A stretch of 64,000 nt of DNA from UBA7672 sp965279085. Lineage in GTDB: Bacteria; Pseudomonadota; Alphaproteobacteria; Caulobacterales; Hyphomonadaceae. The translations under genes and the position numbers were made by a program. Positions 7,116 through 15,286 of the stretch are shown piece after piece. The stretch spans positions 3,286,001 to 3,350,000 of the forward strand of contig OZ257149.1 of the NCBI GenBank assembly GCA_965279085.1, given 5' to 3'. The first letter of the stretch is position 1; each line of letters opens with the position of its first letter. The notes beneath the pieces were generated by a model that was not told the DNA's origin, searched no databases, and worked only from the letters and a program-made list of their open reading frames with translations.

Positions 7116-8374
7116 CGGCGTTCCATCGTGTCGAGTTTCCATTCGGCTTCAACGAATGGCGCGCGTGTTTCGAGACGCGCCGGATAACCGCCGACTTCCT
7201 GTTCGGAGTCGATGATCTTGCCCGTGCCGTTCGTTGCATCGGCGACGATGCGTGCGTCGATTGGATCGCGGTCCCACGGGCGTGCGCCGCACGATTCGAG
7301 CACGCCGGCCATGTGGGCGCGTAGTTCGGCAGTGCGATCCACATAGGCGTTGGCCTGAAGCGTCAGCAGAGGCGTGGCGGTGCCGAAGCGTCCGGTGGTT
7401 TCCATGGGCGAGCCGTCGGCCTTCAGCGCAAGATTGCCAGTGATGTTGAGGCTGAGGGGGCCGTCGCCGCCGAATCCGAACGCGGCGGCCGTCGGGTTGC
7501 TCGACGGCCCCCCGAGGAAGATGTTTCCGCGCACCTCGATCTCACCCGTAACGAAGGGGCGATCGCCCCATTCGCCCTTGTGCAGGTTGTAGTGCGCGAA
7601 GCGCTTGCCGGCGTTGTAGACGACGTTGCCGCGCATGACGCCCTGTGCGCCGCCCTTGAACAGGATGTTGCGCTCCATGTTGTGGGCGTAGAGCGAGTCC
7701 GCAATCAGGACGTTGCGGACGTTGTCATGAATGAGCGTGCCTTTTGAATGCTCGCCCTTGGAATGGGTCGAGTTCGAGAGACCCTCCGCCACGATATTGT
7801 CGAGGAAGGTGATGTTGTGCGAAGTCGCGGCGCGCCATTCGGCGACGGAGGTGCTGGTCTCGTCGAGGCTGAAGCGCTTGCCGGATGCGGAAAGGCCTTC
7901 GTCCGTGGCCCAGGTGATCGAGCAGTTGCGGACAAGGATATCGGATGCGCCGTAGGCGTAGATCCCGTCGCACTCCCAGCCTGATTTCTTTGCGGCGCCG
8001 GCTTCGCCCGGACGTACGGCGATGTGAGAGATCACGACGTTGCGCGTGTTCTGGCTGATCTCGATGCCGCCCTTGATGAGTGTGATGCCCGGCGATGGAG
8101 CTGTCTGACCTGCGATGGTGATGTCGCCGCTGGAGATGCGCAGTGTACTGCGCGCGAGATCGATCACGCCGCCGACTTCGAACACGACGATGCGTGCACC
8201 TTTCGCCTTGATCGCTTCGATGATCGAGCCGGGACCGTCGGGCTTCAGCGTCGTGACGCGAATGATGCGTCCGCCGCTTCCGCCGGAGGGGAGAGCTGGC
8301 GTCTGCGCGAGTGCGTCGGGCGCGAGTGCCAGGGCGGATACGCCCGCAAGGAAAGTGCGGCGGCCGATCATCAT
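7112..8374 (-). CDS. Exported pectate-lyase-like right-handed beta-helix protein
   Basis: 420 residues with a twin-arginine-like leader (MMIGRRTFLAGVSALALA, cut after ALA about residue 23). The body is a parallel beta-helix with GGVIDLARSTLRI, TIAGQTAPSPGITLI, CDGIYAYGASDILVRNCSITW and HNITFLDNIVAEGL repeats. These occur in secreted polysaccharide lyases of the pectate lyase superfamily, which cleave uronate polymers by beta-elimination. It begins at ATG 8374, overlapping the TGA of the upstream paralogue (ATGA), so the pair is translationally coupled. It closely resembles that paralogue along its length, indicating tandem duplication. Substrate (pectin or another polyuronide) is inferred from the neighbourhood. 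Confidence 0.83.
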   Translation of the reverse strand: MMIGRRTFLAGVSALALAPDALAQTPALPSGGSGGRIIRVTTLKPDGPGSIIEAIKAKGARIVVFEVGGVIDLARSTLRISSGDITIAGQTAPSPGITLIKGGIEISQNTRNVVISHIAVRPGEAGAAKKSGWECDGIYAYGASDILVRNCSITWATDEGLSASGKRFSLDETSTSVAEWRAATSHNITFLDNIVAEGLSNSTHSKGEHSKGTLIHDNVRNVLIADSLYAHNMERNILFKGGAQGVMRGNVVYNAGKRFAHYNLHKGEWGDRPFVTGEIEVRGNIFLGGPSSNPTAAAFGFGGDGPLSLNITGNLALKADGSPMETTGRFGTATPLLTLQANAYVDRTAELRAHMAGVLESCGARPWDRDPIDARIVADATNGTGKIIDSEQEVGGYPARLETRAPFVEAEWKLDTMERR

Positions 8375-9741
8375 GTTCCGCGCGCCTTCTGCGAAGCATC
8401 CAGGATCGCCGGGTCTTTCGGCGTCATGTCGTCGAGATTCCATTTTGCCGTATCGAACGCCCGTTTGGTAGGCGCTTGTACAGGATAGCCGCCGACCTCG
8501 GTCTCGTTGTCGATGATCTCGCCGCGCGATTCCGCGACATCCGCCAGTAGGCGGACATCGTGTGCGTCGCGATCCCATGGGCGGGCGCCGACGGTGGTGA
8601 GGACGTGGGCTTCCACATCCGCCGCTGGCATAGGGCTCAGCCCCGCCGGCCAATCAAGCGGGGCGTTGTGGCGGACGATTTTCGCGCGTCCAGCCTCGTA
8701 TGTGCCAAGCTCAGGCAGCGGATTACCCCATTTGTCGGCCATGATGTTGTCGCGGCCATAATAGTCGAGATCGCCGACGCCGCCGAGCATCAGGAAGGGC
8801 ATGCCGTCGGCGGTGTCGAACCCGCCGCGCAGCACATTGCCCACGGCTGTCATCTGGCCGTTGACCGGGGTGAAGCCTGCCCACTCGTTGGCCATCAGAT
8901 TGTAGTGCAGCGCCTTCCAGCCGGGGTTATAGATCAGGTTATTGACGACCGCGCCGTGCACGCCGCCTTTGAACAGCGGGTTCCGTTCCATGTTGTGCGC
9001 GTAGAGATTGCCGGTGATCAGGATGTTGGTCGCGTTGTCGTGGATCAGCGAGCCCTTGGAATGCTCGCCCTTCGCATGTGTGGCGACGGCGAGGCTCTCG
9101 GCGATGATGTTGTTCGAGAAGGTGATGTTGTGCGAGGCGGCCTCGCGCCATTCCTTGACCGTGGGGCCGGCGAAGCGATTGCCGGAGGCGGATAGGTTCT
9201 CGTCCGTGCCCCAGGTCAGTGAGCAATGGTCTACGATGATGTTGTAGGCGCCGCCCTGCGTGGAGATGGAGTCGAAGTCCGGGCCTTTACGGTAAGCGCC
9301 GCCGGCAATGCCGGGGCGGACGCGGATGTGCTGCACGATCACTTCATGCGTGCCGAGATCCATGCCGCCGCGGATCAGCGTTATTCCGGGCGACGGCGCG
9401 GTTTGTCCGGCGATGGTGATGAAGGGTTCGCGGACGGTGAGCGTCTTCGCTCCTAGGTCTATGACGCCGCCCACTTCGAACACGACGATGCGCGGCCCCT
9501 TCGTTTCCACAGCGGCCTTGAGTGAGCCGGGACCTTCCGTATTGAGGTTTGTCACGCGGATAATCTCGCCGCCACGGCCGCCTTTCGCCTGCGCGGCCCA
9601 GCCGAGCGCGCCGGGAAAGGCCAGCGGTCCCTGCGGAGGAGCTTCGGCCACCTGCGGCGCTGCGCGGCTCGCGCCAGGAAGGGCGCTGCACGATGCAAAA
9701 AGGACTGCGGAAACAGAGGCGCAGACGGCCCGGAAGAGCAT
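8371..9741 (-). CDS. Pectate-lyase-like beta-helix lipoprotein, paralogue
   Basis: 456 residues. The ATG at 9741 is chosen for the GGGAGGA about 6 bases upstream. The N terminus MLFRAVCASVSAVLFASCS suggests a lipoprotein (FASC) or a cleaved signal. The same helical-ladder motifs occur as in the downstream gene (GGVIDLGAKTLTV, TIAGQTAPSPGITLIRGG, HNITFSNNIIAESL, THAKGEHSKGSLIHDN, AHNMERNPLFKGG), so the two are recent-type paralogues with different export routes. It is the first gene of the leftward operon whose promoter region holds a TGACACCGGTTTCC palindrome shared with the TonB receptor region. Likely role: cell-surface cleavage of polyuronide before import. Confidence 0.83.
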   Translation of the reverse strand: MLFRAVCASVSAVLFASCSALPGASRAAPQVAEAPPQGPLAFPGALGWAAQAKGGRGGEIIRVTNLNTEGPGSLKAAVETKGPRIVVFEVGGVIDLGAKTLTVREPFITIAGQTAPSPGITLIRGGMDLGTHEVIVQHIRVRPGIAGGAYRKGPDFDSISTQGGAYNIIVDHCSLTWGTDENLSASGNRFAGPTVKEWREAASHNITFSNNIIAESLAVATHAKGEHSKGSLIHDNATNILITGNLYAHNMERNPLFKGGVHGAVVNNLIYNPGWKALHYNLMANEWAGFTPVNGQMTAVGNVLRGGFDTADGMPFLMLGGVGDLDYYGRDNIMADKWGNPLPELGTYEAGRAKIVRHNAPLDWPAGLSPMPAADVEAHVLTTVGARPWDRDAHDVRLLADVAESRGEIIDNETEVGGYPVQAPTKRAFDTAKWNLDDMTPKDPAILDASQKARGT

Positions 9742-9790
9742 CGGATTTCCTCCCACCCAAAAATGCTCAGGCGATTGTTTAGACTAGAAT

Positions 9791-9804
9791 TGACACCGGT
9801 TTCC
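9791..9804. promoter_or_regulatory. Shared ACACCGGT palindromic operator in divergent promoter
   Basis: TGACACCGGTTTCC lies 50 bases before the lyase operon start (9741, minus) and about 80 before the hydrolase/TRAP operon (plus). An identical 14-mer occurs at 20452-20465 and a variant at 20508-20521, both upstream of the TonB receptor. The core ACCGGT palindrome with loosely symmetric flanks and a central CG fits a LacI-family operator, but that is inference. One site here could control both directions. Confidence 0.65.
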
Positions 9805-9881
9805 TTCCCGCGCAACCTAGGCCCTCATTTCGGTCTTTCAGGGAGCGGGCGGCAAGCCCTCGCCAGCCCGTGGTTTGGTTC

Positions 9882-10697
9882 ATGATGCAGCCTGTCTTGC
9901 GCGATGCAAAAGCGCCGGAGATCGCCGCAAGGCTGGTCTCGGCGCGGCTCGATGCGCGCGCGCTCGAAGCGTTTCCGGGCATCCAGCCGGCGACGCTGGG
10001 GCAGGGATATGTGATCCAGGAAGTCGCCATCCACCTCTGGCCGGATGAGATCGCGGGATGGAAGATCGGACTGGTCGCTCCGCACCTGCGCGAGCGGCTG
10101 GGCTCCGACCGCGTGGCTGGGCCGATCTTTTCGCGCAATGTGTGGAAGGCCGAGGGCGTGGTGGAGTTTCCGGCATTCGAGGGCGGGTTCGCGGCCGTGG
10201 AGGCTGAGTATGTTTTCCGCATGGGCCGAGATGCACCTGAGGGCAAGACAAGCTGGACCGAAGATGAAGCCGCCGGCCTCGTGGCCGCGCTGCACATCGG
10301 CGTCGAGACGGCGGGTAGCCCGATGGCGTTCATCAACGATCTCGGATCGACGGTTGTCGCATCCGATTTCGGCAACAATGCCGGGCTTATCGTTGGACCG
10401 GAAATCCGTGACTGGCGCGCGCGCATGGGCGAGTTGTCGGCGCGGACGGAAATCGAGAGTAAGGTTGTCGGCGAAGGCGCGGCGATGTCCATTCCCGGCG
10501 GGCCGCTGGCCGGACTTCGCTTCCTGTTGGCACACTTAGCCGAGCGCAACCGGCCGCTGAAGGCCGGGCAGTATGTTTCTTCGGGCGCGGTGACAGGCGT
10601 GCACGACATCGTCGCCGGGCAGTCCGCGAAACTTTCCTTCGGCGGCGATGGCGAGATTTTCTGCCGGGCTGTGAAGGCGAAGGCCGCCGGCAAATGA
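9882..10697 (+). CDS. Fumarylacetoacetate hydrolase / 2-keto-4-pentenoate hydratase-family protein
   Basis: About 271 residues of the FAH/MhpD fold, with VAGPIFSRNVW, FEGGFAAVEAEYVFRMGRD (acidic metal ligands), FINDLGSTVVASDFGNNAGLIVG and the C-terminal SSGAVTGVHDIVAGQSAKLSFGGDGEI typical of this family. Members hydrate or hydrolyse 2-keto acids using magnesium. In a uronate locus a 2-keto-3-deoxy sugar acid would be a natural substrate, but this is inferred from context. The start could be ATG 9882 or 9885; neither has a strong ribosome binding site. It begins the rightward operon and overlaps the TRAP solute-binding gene by 4 bases (ATGA). Confidence 0.8.
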   Translation: MMQPVLRDAKAPEIAARLVSARLDARALEAFPGIQPATLGQGYVIQEVAIHLWPDEIAGWKIGLVAPHLRERLGSDRVAGPIFSRNVWKAEGVVEFPAFEGGFAAVEAEYVFRMGRDAPEGKTSWTEDEAAGLVAALHIGVETAGSPMAFINDLGSTVVASDFGNNAGLIVGPEIRDWRARMGELSARTEIESKVVGEGAAMSIPGGPLAGLRFLLAHLAERNRPLKAGQYVSSGAVTGVHDIVAGQSAKLSFGGDGEIFCRAVKAKAAGK

Positions 10698-11677
10698 TCA
10701 CACGGCGCCGCGCCCTTCTTGGTATTGGCGGCGCTGGCGCAGCGCTCTCGGCCTGCGGGCAGGGCGAGGCAGGGCTGCTTACCGAAGCGGATGTGCATCG
10801 CGCCGGCTATCCCACGGTCGAGGCCGTGAAATGGATGGGCGCGGAGATCGAGAAGGCGACGGGCGGAAGGCTGCGCTTGAAACAGTATCCATCTGGCCAG
10901 CTCGGCGCAGAGGACGATTCCATCGGTCTTGCGCAATATGGCGCTGTCGATTTCGCGCGCGTGAATTTCGCGGCGGTGAATAATCTCGTGCCCGAGACGC
11001 GAGTGCTGTGCCTGCCCTTCGCGATCGATTCGATGGACCACCTGCATCGCGTGGTGGACTCCGACATCGGCGTGCAGATCCGTGCGGCGTTCGAACGGCA
11101 GGGGCTGGTTGGGCTTGCGATCTACGATGCCGGCGCGCGCTGTTTCTACAACGTACGCAACCCGATCCATGAGCCGGGCGATCTGCGCGGGCTGAAGATC
11201 CGCTCGCCCATGTCGGATGTTTTCCTGCGTGCCTTCGGCGCGATGGGCGCGAACCCCACGCCTCTGGCAGTCAACGGCGTCTTCCAGGCGCTGTCGACGC
11301 ATCTGATCGACGGGGCAGAGAACAACTGGCCGACGTTTGAATCGGCGCGGCATCTCGAGATCGCGAAATTCTGGTCGGAGACGCAGCACAGCTACTCTCC
11401 GGAAATCCTGACCATGTCGAAGCAACGGTTCGACGCGATGACGCCAGCGGATCGCGAGATCGTGGTGGACGCGGCGGCGCGTTCGGTTCCGGTCATGCGC
11501 GAACACTGGGCGCGGTTCTCGGAAGAGAGCCGGATCAAGGCGATGCAGCAGGAAGTGGTGGCCAACGAGGCCAACCGCGAGGCGTTCCGCGCGGCGGTGG
11601 GCGACTTGGTGGCCAGCGAGACGGCCAATCCTGTGCTGGCCTCGCTCTACAAACGCGTGCGCGATCTTTCGGGCTAG
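10694..11677 (+). CDS. dctP: TRAP transporter solute-binding lipoprotein (DctP family)
   Basis: 327 residues with a double export signal: twin arginines in MITRRRALLG and a lipobox LSAC at about residue 21. The mature part has the DctP pattern: EIEKATGGRLRLKQYPSGQLG, LGAEDDSIGLAQYGAVDFARV, and RGLKIRSPMSDVFLRAFGAMGANPTPL, which contains the conserved Arg that binds the substrate carboxylate, plus DGAENNWPTFES. It captures an acidic substrate in the periplasm and hands it to the two membrane subunits encoded next. A uronate or aldonate is the contextual guess. It overlaps the preceding gene by 4 bases. Confidence 0.9.
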   Translation: MITRRRALLGIGGAGAALSACGQGEAGLLTEADVHRAGYPTVEAVKWMGAEIEKATGGRLRLKQYPSGQLGAEDDSIGLAQYGAVDFARVNFAAVNNLVPETRVLCLPFAIDSMDHLHRVVDSDIGVQIRAAFERQGLVGLAIYDAGARCFYNVRNPIHEPGDLRGLKIRSPMSDVFLRAFGAMGANPTPLAVNGVFQALSTHLIDGAENNWPTFESARHLEIAKFWSETQHSYSPEILTMSKQRFDAMTPADREIVVDAAARSVPVMREHWARFSEESRIKAMQQEVVANEANREAFRAAVGDLVASETANPVLASLYKRVRDLSG

Positions 11678-11692
11678 GGTGGACGAGCAGTC

Positions 11693-12217
11693 ATGAGTGA
11701 GACCGGTAAAGCCGGCGATACAGGGAGGAAGGGTGTTCTCGATCATGTCGAGTTCGCGGCCCTGTGCATCGCGGGCGCATCCATTGTCGGTGTCGTGCTG
11801 GTTCAGGCCTGGCAGGTCTTCGCGCGTTATGTGCTGAACGACAGCCCAAGCTGGACCGAGCCGATGGCGCTGGTGCTGATCGGCGCGACCGCGATGTTCG
11901 GCGCTGCCGTGGGCGTGCGCCGCGAGACGCATTTCAACTTCCCGACGCTGTCCGACGCCGCGCCACCGATGATCAAGGCGGCGTGCAGGGCCATCGCACG
12001 CCTCGCCATGCTGGCGCTGGGGCTTGGCCTGGCGTGGTTTGGGACGCGGCTGGCGATTGACTCGTCGGACGTGGCGATGGCTGGAGCGCCGCTGGCGGTC
12101 GGGTTGCGCTTTGTGCCGGTCGCGATTGGCGGCGCGCTGATTTCGATCTTCGCGCTCGAACGACTGGTGCGCTCCGCGTCGTTGAAAAAGCCGACGGACA
12201 TTGGGGAGGACGCCTAA
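11693..12217 (+). CDS. dctQ: TRAP transporter small permease (DctQ family)
   Basis: 174 residues with four hydrophobic helices, including FAALCIAGASIVGVVLVQAWQVFARYV followed by SPSWTEPMALVLIGATAMFGA, the small-subunit signature with its conserved Trp-Glu pair, and AVGVRRETHFNF. It forms the sodium-dependent TRAP membrane complex with the large subunit. It sits 15 bases after dctP and its TAA shares one base with the ATG of dctM, so the three subunits are tightly coupled. Confidence 0.9.
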   Translation: MSETGKAGDTGRKGVLDHVEFAALCIAGASIVGVVLVQAWQVFARYVLNDSPSWTEPMALVLIGATAMFGAAVGVRRETHFNFPTLSDAAPPMIKAACRAIARLAMLALGLGLAWFGTRLAIDSSDVAMAGAPLAVGLRFVPVAIGGALISIFALERLVRSASLKKPTDIGEDA

Positions 12218-13497
12218 TGGCTATGGCGATTCTCTTCATCGTGTTCGCCGTGCTGCTGATGATCGGCACGCCCGTAGCGGCGGCGCTGGCGGTGTCGACG
12301 TTGGCATCGGCATTGGTGTTGGGATTACCCGAAATAGCGTTGGTCCAGCAGTTGACGTCGAACCTGTCGTCCGTGTCGTTGCTGGCGATCCCGTTGTTCA
12401 TCTTCGCGGGCGAGTTGATGCTGCGCGGGGGGATTTCGGAGCGGATCATTGCGCTGGCGGCGTCGCTGGTCGGGCGGGTGCGCGGCGGGCTGGGGCAGGT
12501 TAGCGTGGTCGCGTCGACGCTGTTCGGCGGCGTTTCCGGCTCGGCTATCGCGGACGTTTCGGCGGTCGGCGGGGCGATGATCCCGCAAATGATCCAGCGC
12601 GGCTACCAGCCGGACTATGCCGTGAACGTCACCATCTCGGCGGCGCTGGTCGCGCTGCTGGTGCCGCCCTCGCACAACATGATCCTGTATTCGGCCGCGG
12701 CGGGCGGCGGTATCTCGATCACCGAGCTTTTCCTCGCGGGCATCGTCCCCGCGCTGATGCTGGCGGTCGCGATCATGGTCACAGCCTACATCGTGGCGCG
12801 CAAGCGCGGCTATCAGGCGGAGCCCTTCCCGGGCTTCAAGGCGATCCTCGTGAACCTGGTGGCGGCGACGCCGGGCCTGCTGCTGGTCGGCATCATCTTC
12901 TTCGGCATCAAGAGCGGGGTCTTCACCGCCATCGAAAGCGCGACGGTTGCCGTGCTCTATGCGCTGCTGGTGACGGTGTTCGTCTATCGCAAGCTGAGCA
13001 TGAAGGATTTCCTGCACGCCGTTTCGGGCGCGGTGCAGTCGACGGGGCGCATCCTGTTCGTGATCGGCGCGGCAGGCGCGTTCGGCTGGCTGATGGCCTA
13101 CCTCCAGGCGCCGGCGCAGGCCGTCGAGGCGATGCAGTCCATCGCGCATGACAAGACGATGGTGCTGCTGCTGATGGTGCTGGCCCTGCTGGTGCTCGGC
13201 ACGTTCATGGACATGGCGCCGCTGATCATCATCGCGACGCCGATCTTCCTGCCGGTGGCCCGGGCCTATGGCGTGGACCCGGTGCATTTCGGCGTCATCC
13301 TGATCCTGTCGTGCGGCATCGGACTGCTGACGCCGCCGGTGGGGTCGGTGCTGTTCATCGGATCGGCCATCGGCAAGATCGATGTGGCGAAAGCGGTGAA
13401 GGGGCTGTGGCCGTTCTACATCGCGATGATGGCCGTGCTGATCGCGGTCGTGCTTGTGCCCGAGCTGTCGCTGACGCTTCGGGACTGGGGCAAGTGA
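12217..13497 (+). CDS. dctM: TRAP transporter large permease (DctM family)
   Basis: 426-residue, very hydrophobic protein with about twelve helices. DctM hallmarks are IPLFIFAGELMLRGGIS, the serine- and glycine-rich reentrant loop FGGVSGSAIADVSAVGGAMIPQM, VPPSHNMILYS, and the repeat-related LGTFMDMAPLIIIATPIFLPVA with CGIGLLTPPVGSVLF. It is the sodium-driven substrate-translocating subunit. The start overlaps dctQ by one base and the stop overlaps the following esterase gene by 4 bases, so transport and de-esterification genes are translated together. Confidence 0.92.
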   Translation: MAMAILFIVFAVLLMIGTPVAAALAVSTLASALVLGLPEIALVQQLTSNLSSVSLLAIPLFIFAGELMLRGGISERIIALAASLVGRVRGGLGQVSVVASTLFGGVSGSAIADVSAVGGAMIPQMIQRGYQPDYAVNVTISAALVALLVPPSHNMILYSAAAGGGISITELFLAGIVPALMLAVAIMVTAYIVARKRGYQAEPFPGFKAILVNLVAATPGLLLVGIIFFGIKSGVFTAIESATVAVLYALLVTVFVYRKLSMKDFLHAVSGAVQSTGRILFVIGAAGAFGWLMAYLQAPAQAVEAMQSIAHDKTMVLLLMVLALLVLGTFMDMAPLIIIATPIFLPVARAYGVDPVHFGVILILSCGIGLLTPPVGSVLFIGSAIGKIDVAKAVKGLWPFYIAMMAVLIAVVLVPELSLTLRDWGK

Positions 13498-14366
13498 TCC
13501 CCACGCGCAGGCTCGCGCTGGCCGGAGCGATGGCGCTCGGCGGATGCGCGAGCCTTGGCGGCGAAGGGATCAGCTTCGAGACGTTCGATGTCTGGCCGGA
13601 TGGGCCGCCCGGCGGCGAGGGCGTGACGGCGGCTGAGGAAATCATCGAGCGGTCGAAGGACAAGGCGAGGCCGGATCGCGCCGTGATCCATGTGCGGCGG
13701 CCGACGCTGAAAGTGTTCAGGCCGGCGCGGCCGGATGGATCGGCGGTGCTGGTGATCCCTGGCGGCGGATACCAGCGCGTCGTGCTCGACAAGGAGGGCG
13801 ATGAGACGGCGCGCTTCCTTGCGCGGGCGGGCGTGACGGCGGGCGTGCTGGCCTATCGTCTGCCGGGCGATGGCTGGTGCGACGGGATCGATGCGCCGCT
13901 GGCGGATGCGCGGCGGGCGATGCGGATGCTGCGGGCGCAGCCGGGGATCGATACGAGGCGCGCGGGCGTGCTGGGATTTTCGGCGGGCGGGCATCTGGCG
14001 GCGAACCTTGCCTTGCAAACTACGGATGCGGCGGAGCGGCCGGACTTCGCGGCGCTGATCTATGCGGCGTATCTGCGGGGGAATCTGCCGAGTGGGATCG
14101 ATGGCGGGCGAGACCTGATCGGGGCGGTCTCGCGCGGGACGCAGCCGATGTTCCTGCTGCACGCGGCGGACGATGCGACGGTTCCGGTGCAGGGCAGTCT
14201 CGACATGCAGACCGCGCTGAAGGCGGCGGGCGTTTCGGCGGAGCTGCATGTGTTTCCCGAAGGCGGCCACGGGTTCGGGATCGCCGGCGCGGCGGGCAAG
14301 CCCGTGGCGGTATGGCCGGAACTGCTGCTGGCGTGGGGACGCGCGCGCGGGGTGTTCCGGGGGTGA
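13494..14366 (+). CDS. Alpha/beta-hydrolase lipoprotein, acetylesterase-like
   Basis: 290 residues from a GTG that overlaps the dctM stop (GTGA). The leader MIPTRRLALAGAMALGGCAS has a good lipobox (LGGC). The mature part resembles bacterial acetylxylan/pectin acetylesterase-type hydrolases: DVWPDGPPGGEG, VLVIPGGGYQRVVLDKEGDETARFL (oxyanion-hole GGGY), nucleophile elbow GFSAGGHLAAN, Asp in HAADDATVPV and His in PEGGHGFGIA. Likely removes acetyl or similar ester groups from plant polysaccharide fragments in the periplasm or at the outer membrane. Xylan instead of pectin is possible. It is the last gene of the rightward operon. Confidence 0.82.
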   Translation: MIPTRRLALAGAMALGGCASLGGEGISFETFDVWPDGPPGGEGVTAAEEIIERSKDKARPDRAVIHVRRPTLKVFRPARPDGSAVLVIPGGGYQRVVLDKEGDETARFLARAGVTAGVLAYRLPGDGWCDGIDAPLADARRAMRMLRAQPGIDTRRAGVLGFSAGGHLAANLALQTTDAAERPDFAALIYAAYLRGNLPSGIDGGRDLIGAVSRGTQPMFLLHAADDATVPVQGSLDMQTALKAAGVSAELHVFPEGGHGFGIAGAAGKPVAVWPELLLAWGRARGVFRG

Positions 14367-14610
14367 TGGTGCGGCTGCGCGTTGGTGTTGGATGGCTGGG
14401 TTTGGCCAAAACAAAGCTCAGCTAGGTGGCGATGCTTCGCCAAGCGGTGAACTTGGGTTCGCGCTTCCGCGAATTTTGGCCCGTCGGCAAGATGAGAGCG
14501 AGCGACCGGACTTGGCCCAATCCTGACCTTGGCTTCAGTGAATCCTCACCCACATCATCTGTTATAAGAGGCGAAGGTCTCGATCTAAGAACATCCGTTT
14601 GGGGGGCAAA

Positions 14611-15105
14611 ATGCGGCCATTCGATCTCAGGATTTGTCACCGCGCAACGCTGGCCGCGTTGTTCGCTGCGGGCTGCTCGCCATCCAAGTCACCATCGGAA
14701 GCACCCAAACTAGTCGCGGCGTCAGCTGTCCCGCGAGAAGCGCCGACTGTGGAGCTTTCGCCGACCGATCTTGATACGCATGTGGTTATTCCTTTGCGGC
14801 ACGACGTCATTGAGAAACTGCCTGGAGAGTGGCGGTCAACAGATGACGACAACACGACGTTGACGGTGACGTCGTCGTGGTGGCGGGAGAGCGGTGCGAA
14901 CACGCCTGCTCAGTGGCGTGTATTCCAAGGACGTAACCGACCCGGAGATGCGCTGACGTGTCCGGCGAAGTACACATGGCTTTTTCTCGAGGTTCGGTCG
15001 CCAAGTGGAGACCGGTGCTACAAGGTCGAAAAGATCGAAGACGAGACCTTTGAAATTATGGATGCCCGAACCGGACACGTTCGTCATTTTCAACGCCCAA
15101 AGTGA
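14611..15105 (+). CDS. Orphan lipoprotein of unknown function
   Basis: 164 residues, no family recognised. MRPFDLRICHRATLAALFAAGCS gives a lipobox (AAGC), followed by a Ser/Pro/Ala linker and a beta-rich domain with GEWRSTDDDNTTLTVTSSWW and FLEVRSPSGDRCYKVEKIEDETFEIMD, a pattern reminiscent of small lipocalin-like domains that test a quantity against a threshold (not proven). ATG 14611 has GGGGGG about 5 bases upstream. The DNA is AT-richer than its surroundings: I count 30 G or C in the 60 bases 14761-14820. This suggests later acquisition. It stands alone between two unrelated units. Confidence 0.65.
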   Translation: MRPFDLRICHRATLAALFAAGCSPSKSPSEAPKLVAASAVPREAPTVELSPTDLDTHVVIPLRHDVIEKLPGEWRSTDDDNTTLTVTSSWWRESGANTPAQWRVFQGRNRPGDALTCPAKYTWLFLEVRSPSGDRCYKVEKIEDETFEIMDARTGHVRHFQRPK

Positions 15106-15286
15106 GCGGTGTGCGCAAAAGAGAGTGACCGCTTCCGGCGATTTCCCGCCGGTGGGGCGGAGCAGGGCTAAGGGCGGAGGTTGGCCCAATTCAGCCGTTG
15201 ACCATTCCAGCTGCGTGATCGAATGCCCGCCTTGCGCTCGCGCTGCATCCGACACCAAGATGCGCCCCGAACGAAGGAAACATCCC

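Noticed and set aside
9779..11932. 717-codon open frame on the minus strand across the hydratase and TRAP genes
   Set aside because: It runs through three clear plus-strand genes; Arg/His-rich composition is that of a shadow.
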